Shown piece by piece: positions 1-12,659 of a stretch of 64,000 bases of DNA. Below the pieces are notes generated by a model. That model was not told the DNA's origin and ran no database searches. It was given only the letters and a program-made list of their open reading frames with translations. The translations under genes were made by a program, and so were the position numbers. Source of the stretch: Micropterus salmoides (taxonomy: Eukaryota > Chordata > Actinopteri > Centrarchiformes > Centrarchidae); the NCBI RefSeq assembly GCF_014851395.1, contig NW_024041484.1, forward strand, positions 3,292,831 to 3,356,830. The letters run 5' to 3'. Every line of letters begins with the position of its first letter. The first letter of the stretch is position 1.

Positions 1-1178
1 TAACCCGCTGCTGCTGTCAGATGAAACATCTCAGGTGCCAAGGTTTTTCAAAGGAACAGCCTTGGCAACATTACATTTTGAAATATCTTTATGATTCTGA
101 AAGGCGTTTATGATCTCAAGAGCATCAACATAATCCTTCAAGTTCAACTTCAGTTTGGAGACACACGTGTCACAACACATTTCAAGCAAATCACAGAGGA
201 AGCCAGGTGTTGACCCTTTACTTAATTTTATATTGACTGTAAAATGTTTTTGTCCATAATATGCTTGCCTGTACTGGAAGAGAGAGAAAGTTTACCTCAC
301 CTCAGAGAATTAAGCATTTAGATTTAGACCGTTCCATCTAATGAGTCAGTAACCTTACAATAATCAGAAGCCTGTCGATATCTCCATCTGTCCCTGGATG
401 CACAGCGCATCAGTATTATGTCTGTTTGTCTTCATTAATGAGTGTGGACGCTGATTCTCAGGGGGATGTATGGTGGAACAGCAAACAAGCCTGTTCTGTC
501 CGCTGCTCCATTGATTTCCACGTTCAGGCCCGGCAGCATTAAACAGACACATTTCAGGTGATGCACTCATCATGATGTAATCGCTGGAGAGATTGTGGAA
601 GTTAATGCCCCTCCACTGGAGATAAGCTTCGACTCATGAGTCATGACTCCTCATGACTGATGAAGGTGATCATTTTGACCTCTACAGACAGTCAGATGCA
701 GTCCAACAGTTATGGTACTCACTGCTGGACAGGTTGGATGCATTAATAGGTATTATGCAAGACATTAACAACAGAGGTCTTTTTATTGAACATAACGTGC
801 AACATGTAGAAATGTGCATTGTCTTTGGACTTGTCTCTTTGCTAAATTGGGGAGGAAAAAATCAAAAAGGCCACTTCAATAACACTGTTCCCTGTGTGTG
901 CATTTTGTCCTTCAAACTGAATGCTACTTCACTGAAGGAAAGATGATAAGCAAGTTATTTACTGGAGATAATTGGAACTAGTGGTCGAATGATGAATGAG
1001 TCTTCATCACTGCTGTGGAACGATGTGTCAGTATGGCCAGTCTACGGGCAGATATCAGTGAGTGCTGTGAAAATAGGGGAAATGTGCCAATGCTGGATGT
1101 AACGTTATCTGAGAGAAAATGGTCAAACCTAAATTCCTAGCTTTCAAATCTTCATATATTTCATTGTCCACTCTTAAT
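1..1178. other. non-coding, nothing recognised
   Basis: AT-rich sequence with only short open frames (up to 97 codons) that have no recognisable motif. No repeat ends, RNA gene or exon-like signals found. Confidence 0.5.
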
Positions 1179-1649
1179 TAGGGCCGGCTGATATGGCCAA
1201 AAATGTTATCACGATAAAAACATTTCATATCATTCGATATCGTTAATCTCACGATAAATGTCAAATCATTATTTCTTTTAGGTTTAAAGTCTGATTTTTG
1301 CTCCTGAGTGAAAGTTGAAGAAACCAGATGGTTAATTATGTTGTTAAACGTTTCTTAATGGTCAGAATGTGAAAAACACTTGATGCCATACAGTGGGTCA
1401 CTTCACAAATCTGGGGTGGCACATTCAAAACTATTGTGATAAAATCTGCTTTCAACAAATATGATTAGTTAATTAGGCTTTTTTTTTCTCAAATAAATAA
1501 ATATTTTTAATAGAAAAATTAACTGCCAATTTGTTTGAGATTCAAATGAATTAAACCAAATATTTATTGACGATTTATTGAACATTTATTATATTGTTGA
1601 GGAAAATTATATTGCGATAATCATCATTATTGTTTTATTGCCCAGCTTA
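1179..1649. mobile_element. degenerate hAT-like MITE
   Basis: The left end TAGGGCCGGCTGATATGGCC and the right end, which reads TAAGCTGGGCAATAAAAC on the complement, are recognisable as imperfect inverted ends of the fish 'gggctgggcgatat' family. The interior is AT-rich with 'cacgataaa' motifs. No matching 8-bp target duplication was found, so it is old or its ends are slightly misplaced. Confidence 0.6.
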
Positions 1650-2169
1650 GTAACAAATCAATGATTGCAGTCTGTATAATTCTACTGAGAAAATGCAAAT
1701 AACTTCACCCAGCTAAACTATCTTACAGGGCTCGAATAAGCCATTTTGTACGGGCATATCCAGCCCCCACTCCCACTCCCGATGGGCCAAGGTTGTACAA
1801 CATTTATCAGATTTCTCATTTGGATGGTTGTGGGATGGTAAGCAAGTAACTGTGAAGCTTTTTTATTGTTAGTGAGCCTGAGGTCTGCCACTGGACAGCA
1901 CGTTCCATAACATAAACATATTTTCTTCATCAGTGGAGAACACAAACACGATCATGCCAGTGCAAAGTTTGTCAGCAGTAGAGCAACATTAATAGCCAGC
2001 TAGTAGAACTGTGGGCAAAGCCATCAGCACCTGCTGTCAGCTGAGGCAGAGGACGAAGACGGGACAGATGAACCTCTCCTCTATCGTAAGCGATTTATTT
2101 GATGGTTATAAGTAGTGTGTTTTATGAAGTCGTCCACGTTTTCACCCATGATTGTGTTTTTAGAGCAGC
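1650..2169. other. non-coding, nothing recognised
   Basis: No coding, RNA or repeat signature seen beyond its junction with the MITE and the dispersed repeat that follows. Confidence 0.4.
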
Positions 2170-2345
2170 AGGTGTTGGTGTTGTTAACGACCTAGCCTAT
2201 CGAAATCACCGTGGTACCAACTGACATCAGCACTGATGTGCTCACTGTTGCTTTACCTGGTCCGTGCTTGTAAAATATCTTCTCACGATAACGTTGCTCT
2301 CTCTGCTTCTCTGCAAAATGCTAAAATGGGTCACCAAACATACTT
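2170..2345 (+). repeat. dispersed repeat, unknown family (member A)
   Basis: Resembles 20888-21110 (and its duplicate at 35692-35914). Shared blocks in the same order are GCAGCAGGTG, GTTAACGAC-TAGCC, GCTTTACCTGG, GTGCTTGTAAAATATC, CTCTGCAAAATGCTAAAAT and GGTCAC. The intervening bases differ strongly, so these are old copies of one family that I do not recognise. Confidence 0.6.
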
Positions 2346-4446
2346 TGGTGACTGTAAGCACGGTTGGCGTGCAGTGTTTCCCAGATGTACAGAGGCAGTG
2401 GAGTGACTGCTCGCCGCCCTGAAGAGATGCTACTGAATTAACGTTTGACATTCAGACTGAATGGAATGGACCTTGTACTTTCCATCCTCACTCTGCGGTG
2501 GGCAGTCATCTGGGAGTAATTAAGAGGTTGGTTACGTAACTGCTTACCTCCAACATTTGTCTGTTTCATGCAACAGCAAGTTGACTGTCTGTCAGCCGCG
2601 AGCTGGTGAGATAATAGACATAGGTGCAGGTGAATGTTGCCATATTTAACCTAGGGATGGGCATTTCAAGCAAAAAGACGGTGAGAGTGCTGCTGTAGAC
2701 TTGTAATATGTGAGCTTTTCCTGTATTACTTTTTCAGATATTTGGCTCTGAACCAGTAGTGGGGAGCGCACTGGTTTCTTAGACTAATTCAGCCTGGCTT
2801 GTAGCTGGTGATGTATAGCCAGGCCTATCTCCACACAAAGCGTGACCCCTCCCTAATTTAAACATGAGATACCTTTTTTCTCCTTCAGTAAACCATCTAA
2901 TGTTAATGTTTCCCTTCAGCGTCTGCGTGGTGTATAATTATCATTTAATGAGTAGTGTACTGCCTGAGCCTCCTCTCCTTCAGCTGTCACTAACTCCTGT
3001 TGCTGCTTAATTACAGGATCATTTTCATCTCTAAATGTGACACACCCAGAGAGATGTGCCGAGAAGTGACACAGCTCAAAACCAGCATAAACAAGAACCA
3101 AACCTTTCATAGTATGACACGGTCAGATATACTGTAGGTCTTCATTTTACAAAACAGGGAAAGTTGCAGCAATAGACTACTGTAGGTACTGTGCCAACTT
3201 TTTTGTCCCAACTCTTTTTGCAGTATATTTCTAACGCATTAACAACCAAAACAAATTCAACTTTGTAACTCGTACATTAGTTAATTAGGCGTACACCTAC
3301 TTACATAAATGTTATGGCAATGTTACATGTCAGACTCATAAGCGCCAAAGTCGGTAAAGGTCACATTTGCAATCTTGCTAGTCAGACCTGCAGGATGTCT
3401 GATTTAATGCTGTTGCATTAATATAAAAAACTGCAGCTTAAAATGATCAGTTATTATGCACAATAAAGATAAAACCAGTTAAACCTGGAAATACTGTGAA
3501 TGAGCCGATTTTAAATTGTTGAGGAGAATCAGCTCGGGTCAGATCAGTATACCAACAGTTTTCCCCTCAAAAACGGCATAATATGTTTAATATCCTGACA
3601 ACATGCAGTTTGAATTGAGGGGCTCCTCTGCTGATAATTTGAATCCTCCACAGCCATACTTGATATCGTTACTTTTATCTCTCAGCTGTACTCCAGCAGT
3701 GCCATTGCTCTCTTTTGCGTGCCGAATATAATACAAATATTATACAAGCGTTGTGTCATGTTTGGAGAAAGCCATTAAGGAACGTTTACTTAATGAACAC
3801 TTATGTCAGGATGACAGTATCTGGAAAGGGTTTACAGCTGAGCTTGAGCAAAAATAAAATGGGGGGGTGGCAATTTGCTATAATATTATTGTGATATGAT
3901 AAAATGAGATTTTCTAACCACAAAAAATTAAAATATCAAATCGCTCATTTGCCTTGAGTCATTGCTTTCTCAGTCTCAAAGAATTGTTGCAGTTTTCTAT
4001 GTGATCATCTCTCTCAGATGCCCAGTGACCAGCCAATATGTCACTACAGTGACACTGCTCAGTAGCAAGTTAAAAGAATCTCATTAAATGTTGCAGTTTC
4101 AGAAGACAAATGGAAAAGTTAAAGTAGCCTGTGGCAGAATTGAACTCCCAGGTGGCTCAGTGTTGTCGGCTGGATTTAGCTGACAGAGACAGCCATTTTT
4201 ATAGCAGTGAGTGGTGATGATTCTGATTAAAAGCAGTGTAGTGTCTTTTAGACAACAACATGAGTATCAGATCTTTTTTCTTTATCAAGATTACTAAAGC
4301 TTAACTGCTGCATTATGCACAACCAAAACAGGACTATAATATACCTCTTAAGCTGCAGCAGAGGCAATGGTGGGTGACAGAACAGGATATGTGTGTAAAT
4401 GCTAGAAAGGATGTGAATTTGCCCCAAACACTTTAACAGTAAAATG
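2346..4446. other. non-coding, nothing recognised
   Basis: About 2.1 kb of AT-rich sequence without a supported gene. Only short frames without motifs are present. Confidence 0.45.
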
Positions 4447-4476
4447 TGTAGTAGTAGTAGTAGTAGTAGTAGTAGC
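4447..4476. repeat. GTA trinucleotide microsatellite
   Basis: About ten GTA units in a row, visible directly. The leucine-rich frame on the complement is only a translation of this repeat. Confidence 0.9.
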
Positions 4477-4849
4477 AGCAAATGCATAGTATAATTAAAT
4501 TACCGTACATGTTATTGACCAACTCAAAGTGTATTTAGTGTTGAGTTGAGGGATTTACCAAACAAGGGATGAATTCTGTGAAGGTCACTTGCGTTTGTCC
4601 CATCAGACTCAAGCAATAACACCTGCGTGTCTGTGTAATCCAGCGTTGATACAATGTTGTTGTTTTTTTTGCAAACGTACATACTCTGTCCAGAGGCACC
4701 GATTTGTCCAGTTATACATGAATTTTAACTCCCTCTTTCCATTATTTTTCCTTATCCTGTCCAGTGCTTCGGAACGGCTTTTCACCGTGTCTGAACAATT
4801 TCTTTCAGCTCTTCTCCCTGAAAGCCCCCTTGCTTCTGATTGGTCAACT

Positions 4850-5680
4850 TCCTCGAGCACAGCAGAGGGGCGGGGCCTAGCAGCATAGTGCTGAATTGGA
4901 AAAGGCCTGCCATGCGAGACCAAGCCTCTCTGTTTACTGTACAATAAAATATTTAACTTTATTCTCTACTTATAGTGAAACTGGATCCGATTTGATGGAG
5001 AAAATAGTCCTCCGGCTGCTTTGCCTCCACTTTTGGTGATTTACAGCGTTTGCATGTTACCGGTTACTTTAGCCTCTTACTGCTAACAGCTGGTGCTGGT
5101 TACTCGGTTAGCTGTGCAGCTAGCAGTTCGATTGCTGATTCTGCCTGGACTGGAAGCTTGGTGCTTCGGGGGGGTGTTGGTGTTTACACCTCTAGCAGTA
5201 GAACAGAAGCTTTGGACCGCTGGTTCAGAGCCAGCTACCGTTAGCAGCAGCTAGCGGTTACTGTAGCGTTAGCAAAAAGTACAGCTATCTGTCCGTCAGG
5301 AAACTTCATAAATCACAGAGTTGAGGCAGAGCTACCAGAGGACATCAGAGGGAAAACCAGAACTGTAAAAGCACACTGAACAACCTCCAGCTCTAGCTCT
5401 ATGAGCTCGTACGACCGCTGCTCTGAAACGTGGGTTGGGAAATGTACATTTTGGGGGCGTGAATATTAATAATCCCAGATATTATGGCACGTCTAGCGCT
5501 TATTGGCATTTCCCCATTTTTCTGGGGTCTTTCGCATGCGAGAGATTTACATATGAAGGAGGAAGCAATGGAGATTGAGGCTCACACTATGTCAGTTCCG
5601 TGTACTGAACTCTTTTTATTAAACTATTAACTAATTAACAACTTTATTAAACAGTTTTCCGTTCTACGGCACCTTTAAAA
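4850..5680 (-). repeat. GC-richer dispersed repeat, possible MITE
   Basis: A block richer in GC than its surroundings, including GGGGCGGGGCC at 4867-4877 and repeated GCTAGC/GTTAGC motifs. It ends near 5677 with GTTCTACGGCACCTTT, whose complement (AAAGGTGCCGTAGAAC) resembles a terminal sequence common in fish MITEs. I could not find the matching opposite end, so element limits and class are uncertain. A CpG-type promoter is the other possibility. Confidence 0.4.
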
Positions 5681-7499
5681 AAACAAAAATACAGCTACAG
5701 CATTTGTACACATCTTGTGAAGTTTGATTAAATCGCACTATTGACCTTATATAATGGCAAACTAACAAACAAATAGGTTAGTTGACAAGAAAACTTGGAT
5801 ATTGCTACATGAGTGCTGAAAAAGTTCTACATATATGTGGTTTCCTAAAACTAATAGCTATAGAAGGATTAATAATATATTATTACAAATATTCATTACT
5901 TATTAATGTATTACTAAAATAATAGCTTCAGATTACTAATGCAGTAACTAGCTCATAGTTTACCACTAAAATGTCACTAAACCATAATATTTCTGTATCA
6001 CTGTGGATTTATTGAGTGATCAAAGAATGTTTCCGTGGCTTACTCAGAGTGTAGATGTACAGTAATTGGTTATTCATTATTTCCCTGATTGATTTTGATT
6101 TGTTCTAATTCTCTAAACATTCCATATTGAGTGTGCTATGTTGCCACTGTGCTGCTTTTCATTTTCTCTGTGTAGTTTCAGTAGATAATAGATGAAGGCG
6201 ACAACCTCACTGTCCCACCAAGCAGGAGCTGTGAAAATTGTCTAAATGTGGCTGCTAGCTGCTTACCCCAAAAATGAGCTCCTGCTCCTCAGACACATAT
6301 CGTCAGCTGCTTATCAGTGTGGGCATGTTGTACCTGACAGAGCTCATGTAAGCACACGCAATCCAGTGAGAGGTTTTTATCCATATATCAAATCTGGTGT
6401 AGCAACATGTGATATTTGAAACATTTCCTTTTCATCACAGTGGTCTCCCACAGATCCTCTGCTATACTTTGGTGTGAAGGTTGTCACAGCCAAGGGCATA
6501 TGCTATCGATTTCTGCAGAGGAGGCAAGATATTGATCCAGTGGGATGACCAGAGAAAACCATTATGCCAAGCTGACACCCAGTTGTAGGCCTTTACAGCT
6601 TTGTGACTGTTTTTGACTGGCTTGTTCCACAATTTAAGTTTTCTATTCTGCTTCTATACTGGCACAGTGGTATGTGTTTCCTTTCCGTTCAGCTCACAGT
6701 ATTAGTTGGAACAGATATTGTGTCCTATTACCAAAAAGGACCTGGCAGGGTGACATGCATGTCTCTGAATGCTGACTCCCTGAAGACACAGGGCCACTAA
6801 GTATTCCTGATTTCATGAGAATACCCAAAACTGCTGCAAAGTGTAAACCACTGGGAATTAGTAGTAAGACCAGGGGCCAGATGCATAAAACTGCCTAACA
6901 AGATTCACTACTAAAACTGACAGAAATATGCATAGCCATTCTTTTTATCAGATTTCTGTCTGGTCTGTGTTTTTAATCTAAATCACTGGGCGCACATGCC
7001 TATTTTCAGTCCCACAGTTTGCTGTAAATGGATGTAGAAACATCCTTAAACATCTGTGTGCATATGGGTACTTGTCCCTGCTACACCACTAGAGAGACCA
7101 GTCAGTGAGAAGGAGGAGCAAGGAAATGCAGTTTCATGATTGTGTTGCAGTGAGGTTCTCCCAACAGCACCAGAACATTCATTACTCTCTGTTACACACT
7201 GCTCTGGCTATTTATAGCGCCCATACCGCTAATCTATCACATTTATCTGTAAACCATCACAGTGATATCTTAGTCATCATCATGAAACATCGGAAGGATC
7301 GGTGATTAATGTATATAGCTTGTATTGAAACGGTCTTTACAAAGTGCTGCACCGTTCAAATGAAAAGATCATTAACACGGGGAAGTGATGGCTCAGATGT
7401 AAATAAAAATATATAATTATTTTAAAATTAAGTTTATGAATGTGCCTTTGATTGATATTTTATAGTTAGCCATGTAGACTGCAAAAATAACAAAACAAT
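5681..7499. other. non-coding, nothing recognised
   Basis: AT-rich unique-looking sequence. Short frames lack motifs and no repeat ends were found. Confidence 0.4.
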
Positions 7500-7660
7500 C
7501 AGGGAAATTGGCAAAAAACATTTTACACTAAGACCACTTCTCTCACCTTTTTACATTGAATCTCATCATATCACCTGCAGCAATAGTGTCTTGTAGACTC
7601 AAACCCGGGTCTGTCACACCAAAGGCATGTGTCTTATCCACTGTCCCATCACCACCCCTA
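7500..7660 (-). repeat. tRNA-derived SINE-like relic
   Basis: On the minus strand there is an A-box-like TGGGACAGTGG (7638-7648) followed about 33 bp downstream by a B-box-like GGTTTGAGTCT (7595-7605), the spacing of an internal RNA polymerase III promoter. The intervening text reads like a tRNA head (GATAAGACACATGCC, then CCCGGG). It cannot be folded into a proper tRNA end to end by eye. The SINE body would extend to lower coordinates. Confidence 0.55.
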
Positions 7661-8617
7661 TTATAATTATAATTATTTTCTCACTGCTCTCTCATGATTT
7701 TGGTGACAAGTGACAATGACAACAGTGATGTTGGTGCTAACTAGATATAAAACAAATTTCATTTCATGATTATAGAGATCACAGGATCGTTAAAATGTGC
7801 AGAAAATGTTCAATGTCCAGTACTGATACATACACTGAAAACATTTCACCAAGTTTTATATTGAAACCCGCCAATAAAACGAGCAGCATGGTACACTTTT
7901 TGTTTGCAAAAACATTAAAATAACAACAGCCAAGACTTTATGTCAAATTATGAAAAAAATAGTGAGTGAAGTGAAACTTTATGCAAGGACCCCATGTACA
8001 ACTTACATAAATACAAGTGAGTCTTTAGAAGACAGTGATAGTAACTGCAATGAGCCCAACATTTGACATACGGAGGAGTCTTGTATGGGAGTCTGTAGCG
8101 TTCCTCCTCTTTGAACACTTTTACAACCAATCCAACGATTGCAAATCAACTATAAATGTCAATATATATGTTGGTCTGGTGTCTAAACTACGTCACGTGT
8201 AGCCCATTGCATAGACATTGCAGACAAACGATGCATGTAGCGGCAGAAAAACATGTAGTGTTTTTACAAGAGTGCTTCATCTTACAAGCTGTTAGCGAGT
8301 TAGACAGACAAACCGTGACCATGTACCCTCATTCCAAAGCGGCCACATCATGCATTGAGCTAAAAGTTAACTTACCTTGCATTCGCAGTTTGTTTGTGTT
8401 TCCCCCTTTAGCAGTCATTTTCTTTTGTCAAGTTCTCCGATGTCAACCTCAGAGGACTAGGCTAAAACATCTCCACAACGCTGTCACTGCCTTCACTGAC
8501 CCAAAATAAAACGATGTTGTGTGCTGCGCCTGCTCACTGTTGCTAACTGGTTAATTCTGGACAGTATTTACCGCAAGTTTTTCATTGCACATGGTTTTGT
8601 CAAGTTATCCTTCTACA
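7661..8617. other. non-coding flank of the Tc1-like insertion
   Basis: A 117-codon open frame at 8156-8509 has no recognisable motif and is probably chance. Nothing else supported. Confidence 0.4.
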
Positions 8618-8619
8618 TA

Positions 8620-8836
8620 CAGTGGGTACGGAAAGTATTCAGACCCCTTTAAATTTTTCACTCTTTGTTTCATTGCAGCCATTTTCCAAAAATCAAAAAA
8701 GTTCATTTTATTTCTCAGTAATGTACACTCAGCACCCCATCTTGACAGAAAAAAACAGAAATGTAGAAACATTTGCAAATTTATTAAAAAAGAAAAACTG
8801 AAATATCACATGGTCATAAGTATTCAGACCCTTTGC
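8620..8836 (+). repeat. left IR/DR terminal repeat of the Tc1-like element
   Basis: A 217-bp repeat with an outer direct repeat at its start and an inner one near 8818-8834. Its inner 134 bp are matched in reverse complement at 10038-10172. The outer 83 bp have no counterpart on the right. Confidence 0.85.
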
Positions 8837-8969
8837 TGTGACACTCATATTTAACTCAGGTGCTGTCTATTTCTTCTGATCATCCTTGAGATGGTTCTAC
8901 ACCTTCATTTGAGTCCAGCTGTGTTTGATTATACTGATTGGACTTGATTAGGAAAGCCACACACCTGTC

Positions 8970-8977
8970 TATATAAG
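8970..8977 (+). promoter_or_regulatory. TATA box of the Tc1-like transposase gene
   Basis: TATATAAG lies 20 bp before the transposase ATG and just inside the left repeat. Assignment is by sequence and position only. Confidence 0.5.
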
Positions 8978-8996
8978 ACCTTACAGCTCACAGTGC

Positions 8997-10037
8997 ATGT
9001 CAGAGCAAATGAGAATCATGAGGTCAAAGGAACTGCCTGAAGAGCTCAGAGACAGAATTGTGGCAAGGCACAGATCTGGCCAAGGTTACAAAAAAATTTC
9101 TGCTGCACTTAAGGTTCCTAAGAGCACAGTGGCCTCCATAATCCTCAAATGGAAGACGTTTGGGACGACCAGAACCCTTCCTAGAGCTGGCCGTCCGGCC
9201 AAACTGAGCTATCGGGGGAGAAGAGCCTTGGTGAGAGAGGTAAAGAAGAACCCAAAGGTCACTGTGGCTGAGCTCCAGAGATGCAGTCGGGAGATGGGAG
9301 AAAGTTGTAGTAAGTCAACCATCACTGCAGCAATCCACCAGTCGGGGCTTTATGGCAGAGCGGCCCGACGGATGCCTCTCCTCAGTGCAAGACACATGAA
9401 AGCCCGCATGGAGTTTGCTAAAAAACACCTGAAGGACTCCAAGATGGTGATAAATAAGATCCACTGGTCTGATGAGACCAAGATAGAACTTTTTGGCCTT
9501 AATTCTAAGCGGTATGTGTGGAGAAAACCAGGCACTGCTCATCACCTGTCCAATACAGTCTCAACAGTGAAGCATGGTGGTGGCAGCATCATGCTGTGGG
9601 GGTGTTTTTCACCTGCAGGGACAGGACGACTGGTTGCAATCGAGGGAAAGATGAATGCTGCCAAGTACAGGGATATCCTGGACGAAAACCTTTTCCAGAG
9701 TGCTCTGGACCTCAGACTGGGCCGACGGTTTACCTTCCAACAAGACAATGACCCTAAGCACACCGCTAAAATAACGAAGGAGTGGCTTCACAACAACTCC
9801 GTGGCTGTTCTTGAACGGCCCAGCCAGAGCCCTGACTTAAACCCAATTGAGCATCTCTGGAGAGACCTGAAAATGGCTGTCCACCAACGTTTACCATCCA
9901 ACCTGACAGAACTGGAGAGGATCTGCAAGGAGGAATGGCAGAGGATACCCAAATCCAGATGTGAAAAACTTGTTGCATCTTTCCCAAAACGACTCATGGC
10001 TGTATTAGATCAAAAGGGTGCTTCTACTAAATACTGA
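8997..10037 (+). CDS. Tc1-like transposase, unbroken reading frame
   Basis: A 346-residue DDE transposase of the Tc1/mariner superfamily, full length for the family (about 340 residues). Seen: N-terminal helix-turn-helix (about 28-52, YKKISAALKVPKSTVASIIL), a GRPAKL AT-hook-like linker at 65-70, a second DNA-binding helix region at about 85-120, then the DD34E catalytic core with D159 (IHWSDET), D250 (FQQDND) and E285 (LNPIEHLW). D250 and E285 are separated by 34 residues. The glycine-rich KHGGGS motif is at 192-197. The ATG at 8997 is 20 bp downstream of a TATATAAG box at 8970-8977, the usual promoter arrangement in these elements. No stop or frameshift is present, so the gene could encode active enzyme, but its own element has lost the right terminal repeat. 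This is a transposon gene, not a host gene. Confidence 0.93.
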   Translation: MSEQMRIMRSKELPEELRDRIVARHRSGQGYKKISAALKVPKSTVASIILKWKTFGTTRTLPRAGRPAKLSYRGRRALVREVKKNPKVTVAELQRCSREMGESCSKSTITAAIHQSGLYGRAARRMPLLSARHMKARMEFAKKHLKDSKMVINKIHWSDETKIELFGLNSKRYVWRKPGTAHHLSNTVSTVKHGGGSIMLWGCFSPAGTGRLVAIEGKMNAAKYRDILDENLFQSALDLRLGRRFTFQQDNDPKHTAKITKEWLHNNSVAVLERPSQSPDLNPIEHLWRDLKMAVHQRLPSNLTELERICKEEWQRIPKSRCEKLVASFPKRLMAVLDQKGASTKY

Positions 10038-10172
10038 GCAAAGGGTCTGAATACTTATGACCATGTGATATTTCAGTTTTTCTTTTTTAATAAATTTGCA
10101 AAAATTTCTACATTTCTGTTTTTTTTCTGTCAAGATGGGGTGCTGAGTGTACATTACTGAGAAATAAAATGA

Positions 10173-11182
10173 CAGCAGCAGTAATCTCCAGTAGAATGTT
10201 CGTCACATTACTCTACAGGTCAGCATCTTACCGGCTGCCTCTTCAGACTTCGTAGACATCTCAGATCTGCACAGTCTTACCGGCGATCACGCCGCCGTTG
10301 CAGCATTTTCTTTTCAGTCGCTGTATTTGTTTGTATGATACCGCTACATTTCAACTCTAGTTTGACTTGACAGTAATAAAAATTTGAAACTAAACTAACA
10401 ATTGGGAATTTTACTGTGGTAAAGCGGTAGCCGTTTCATCGTTTACATTAGTATTCATTGTTTTGTTTACTATTGACTGCTGTTTGCACTCCTAATTTTC
10501 CCCCACGGACACTAAAAGTAGTCCACACTTGAAGAACTTTAAGTTAATTGTGCACATTCTCACTGCACATTGTTCTATAATGAGTACCATGGCAATATGT
10601 TGGAAATGGAATATGGCGTGTTTTTTGTGTAGCCTGGGAGATTGGTCTGGCCACCCTAACATTCAGACCGATTTCTACCTGGATTCGGTTGGGTCAGTCT
10701 CAACAGTTTATCTAGCCTGGGGCGGGGTTGATATTATGACTGACTGAGGAGCGCCATTAAGACATTTTTGTAAACAATCAAGATGACGGCTGCTGATGTG
10801 GAACTATTTCTGTTGGATCCACGGTCACATTAGTATTAAACAAACTGGATGGGACATTTTCTCCAAAAGAAGAATGCTGCTCTTAAAGCTTTTGTTGATG
10901 AGAAAGATGTGTTTGCTGTGCTTTCCCCAGGATTTTATTGAAGTTTAATCCTATCATCATATGTTTCATTGCTCTTATTGGTTGTCTTTATCATGAGAGC
11001 TACATAAAAAATTCTCTTACTATAGTTACTTAAAATTACAAAGATTGCTTAGATCCACTGATTATTTTCGGATTCAGCTTCTTAAAACATGTTCTACTGT
11101 TCTCTGCTCTGATAGTGTCTCCTCTCCTCCCCAGGATTAACAGGTGGTTATTTAAATGGGTTCCAGTAAAAGTCAGTGGTTC

Positions 11183-11219
<37 letters not shown>

Positions 11220-12599
11220 GTGTTTTTATAAACTGTAGTGTTAAAGTGTGTGGGGATCGTTAGGACTTTATTGATACTTCTCATCTCATCGGTTCTTTAT
11301 TAATACTCTTACTGGCTCTTTTTTATTACTTAAAGTGCATATAATACATTCAGAACACGATTACAATTTTGAATGAAAATTGGTTCCAGAGCAGCAACAG
11401 TAATGTTCACACTAGCAAGGTCACCATATACTTTATAGAAACTATATATGCTTTCTACATGTCTACATGTTTATGCTTGTTAAGTGTGTATCAATTAAGT
11501 ATTGGCTTTTTAATTGTAAAAGTGTTATTGAATTTAAAGTAACAAGTCACATCATCAGTTGACATAATCTTCGCTCGTTATCTTCACTACACCTGGTTCA
11601 CTTCTCCATCGCGGCCGCTCTGCTCTGCACTGTGTGTGTGTGTGTTTGTGTAGGAGCTCACAGAGAGCAGGATTTTTATAATTTCTACATGAATTTGTTG
11701 GTCACAATGTAATGTTGGCATAATCACAGAAAAAACTGATCCTTTGAAGAGTCAAAAATGAGTTACGGAGTCCTTTCAAATTTCAACATCACTGCAGCCT
11801 ATCACACACCTATGACAACGCTAACACAGAAACACCGCTTTGGGGACTGGTTCCATGAACACTGCAATGTCACGCCTTCCCATTGGCTGTATGGACAGCC
11901 GCTGGATTCATGGTGCGTTCAAGCACAATAAACTATATTCGTTTTATGAACACAGCTATAAGCGATTTCCCCCTATGAAAAACATTTAATAGATTGTCAA
12001 AACCTGAGTGGGAGCGTACCAAACCACAAAATATATCTCCAGGGAATAGAGAAACCAACAGGATGACTTCATAAAACAGTTTCTCGTTTCTCTCGAGGAG
12101 GCAGGGGAGAGGCTTCACAAACAGACAGGAAGGACCCATCTGTGTTTGCTTATGATCCTTTGAAACGCGTAGCTTAACTCACACACACACTACCGTAACT
12201 CAGGTGTGAGAGAGAGAGAGAAGGGGTAGAGAGATATAATAAATTGTCATTTATTATTAATTTCAATTACCTGATTATCTTTAAATTTAGAATAAAAGCC
12301 TAGTGGACCGAGGGTATAAATATACTGTATTGATGCTTTATATTCAGCAGATATCTAATCCTGGTTGCTTTTAAACGATATACTTGATCTTTTATGTAAA
12401 GTTGAAGTTGTAAAATTGAATTGACCAATTTTAAATTATTAAAATAGTAGCCTACAGCTAAGAAGTATTTATACAGTAAGTTTAAGACAGGTGTGGAAAA
12501 AATGCTATAAAATAAGAATGCTTTCAAAAACAGACATGTCAATAGATTATATTCATCAGTAAAAACAATGAGTGGATGTGAATAACAGAAGAAAATATT
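10173..12599. other. non-coding, simple repeats only
   Basis: Contains an AT dinucleotide run (about 11186-11217), a short TG run near 11631-11644 and short CA and GA runs near 12179-12222. No coding frame with a recognisable motif. Confidence 0.5.
11186..11217. repeat. AT dinucleotide microsatellite
   Basis: About 15 AT units directly visible. Confidence 0.9.
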
Positions 12600-12659
12600 T
12601 CAATATTTGGTGTGGCCACTCTTTGCCTCTTAACAGCATCAGTTCTTCTAGGTACACTT

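Larger units (their letters stand above)
8620..10172 (+). mobile_element. Tc1-like transposon, right end truncated
   Basis: The left terminal inverted repeat runs from 8620 (CAGTGGGTACGGAAAGTATT, preceded by the TA target at 8618-8619) to about 8836. It holds two copies of the motif AAGTATTCAGACCC, at the outer and inner ends, i.e. the IR/DR arrangement. The right repeat begins at 10038 as the near-identical reverse complement of the inner part, and matches until 10172, where it stops abruptly. About 83 bp of outer repeat, including the second outer transposase site and the TA, are missing. The two repeat arms differ at only a few bases, which suggests a young insertion followed by a deletion at the right edge. 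Confidence 0.88.

Noticed and set aside
4609..4944. 111-codon minus-strand frame as a gene
   Set aside because: No recognisable motif; lies over the boundary of a repeat-like block.
7585..7660. Functional tRNA gene on the minus strand
   Set aside because: A- and B-box-like blocks are present, but I could not fit an acceptor stem or anticodon arm; better as a SINE-like relic.
8156..8509. 117-codon open frame upstream of the Tc1-like element
   Set aside because: No motif, no splice or promoter context; likely chance.
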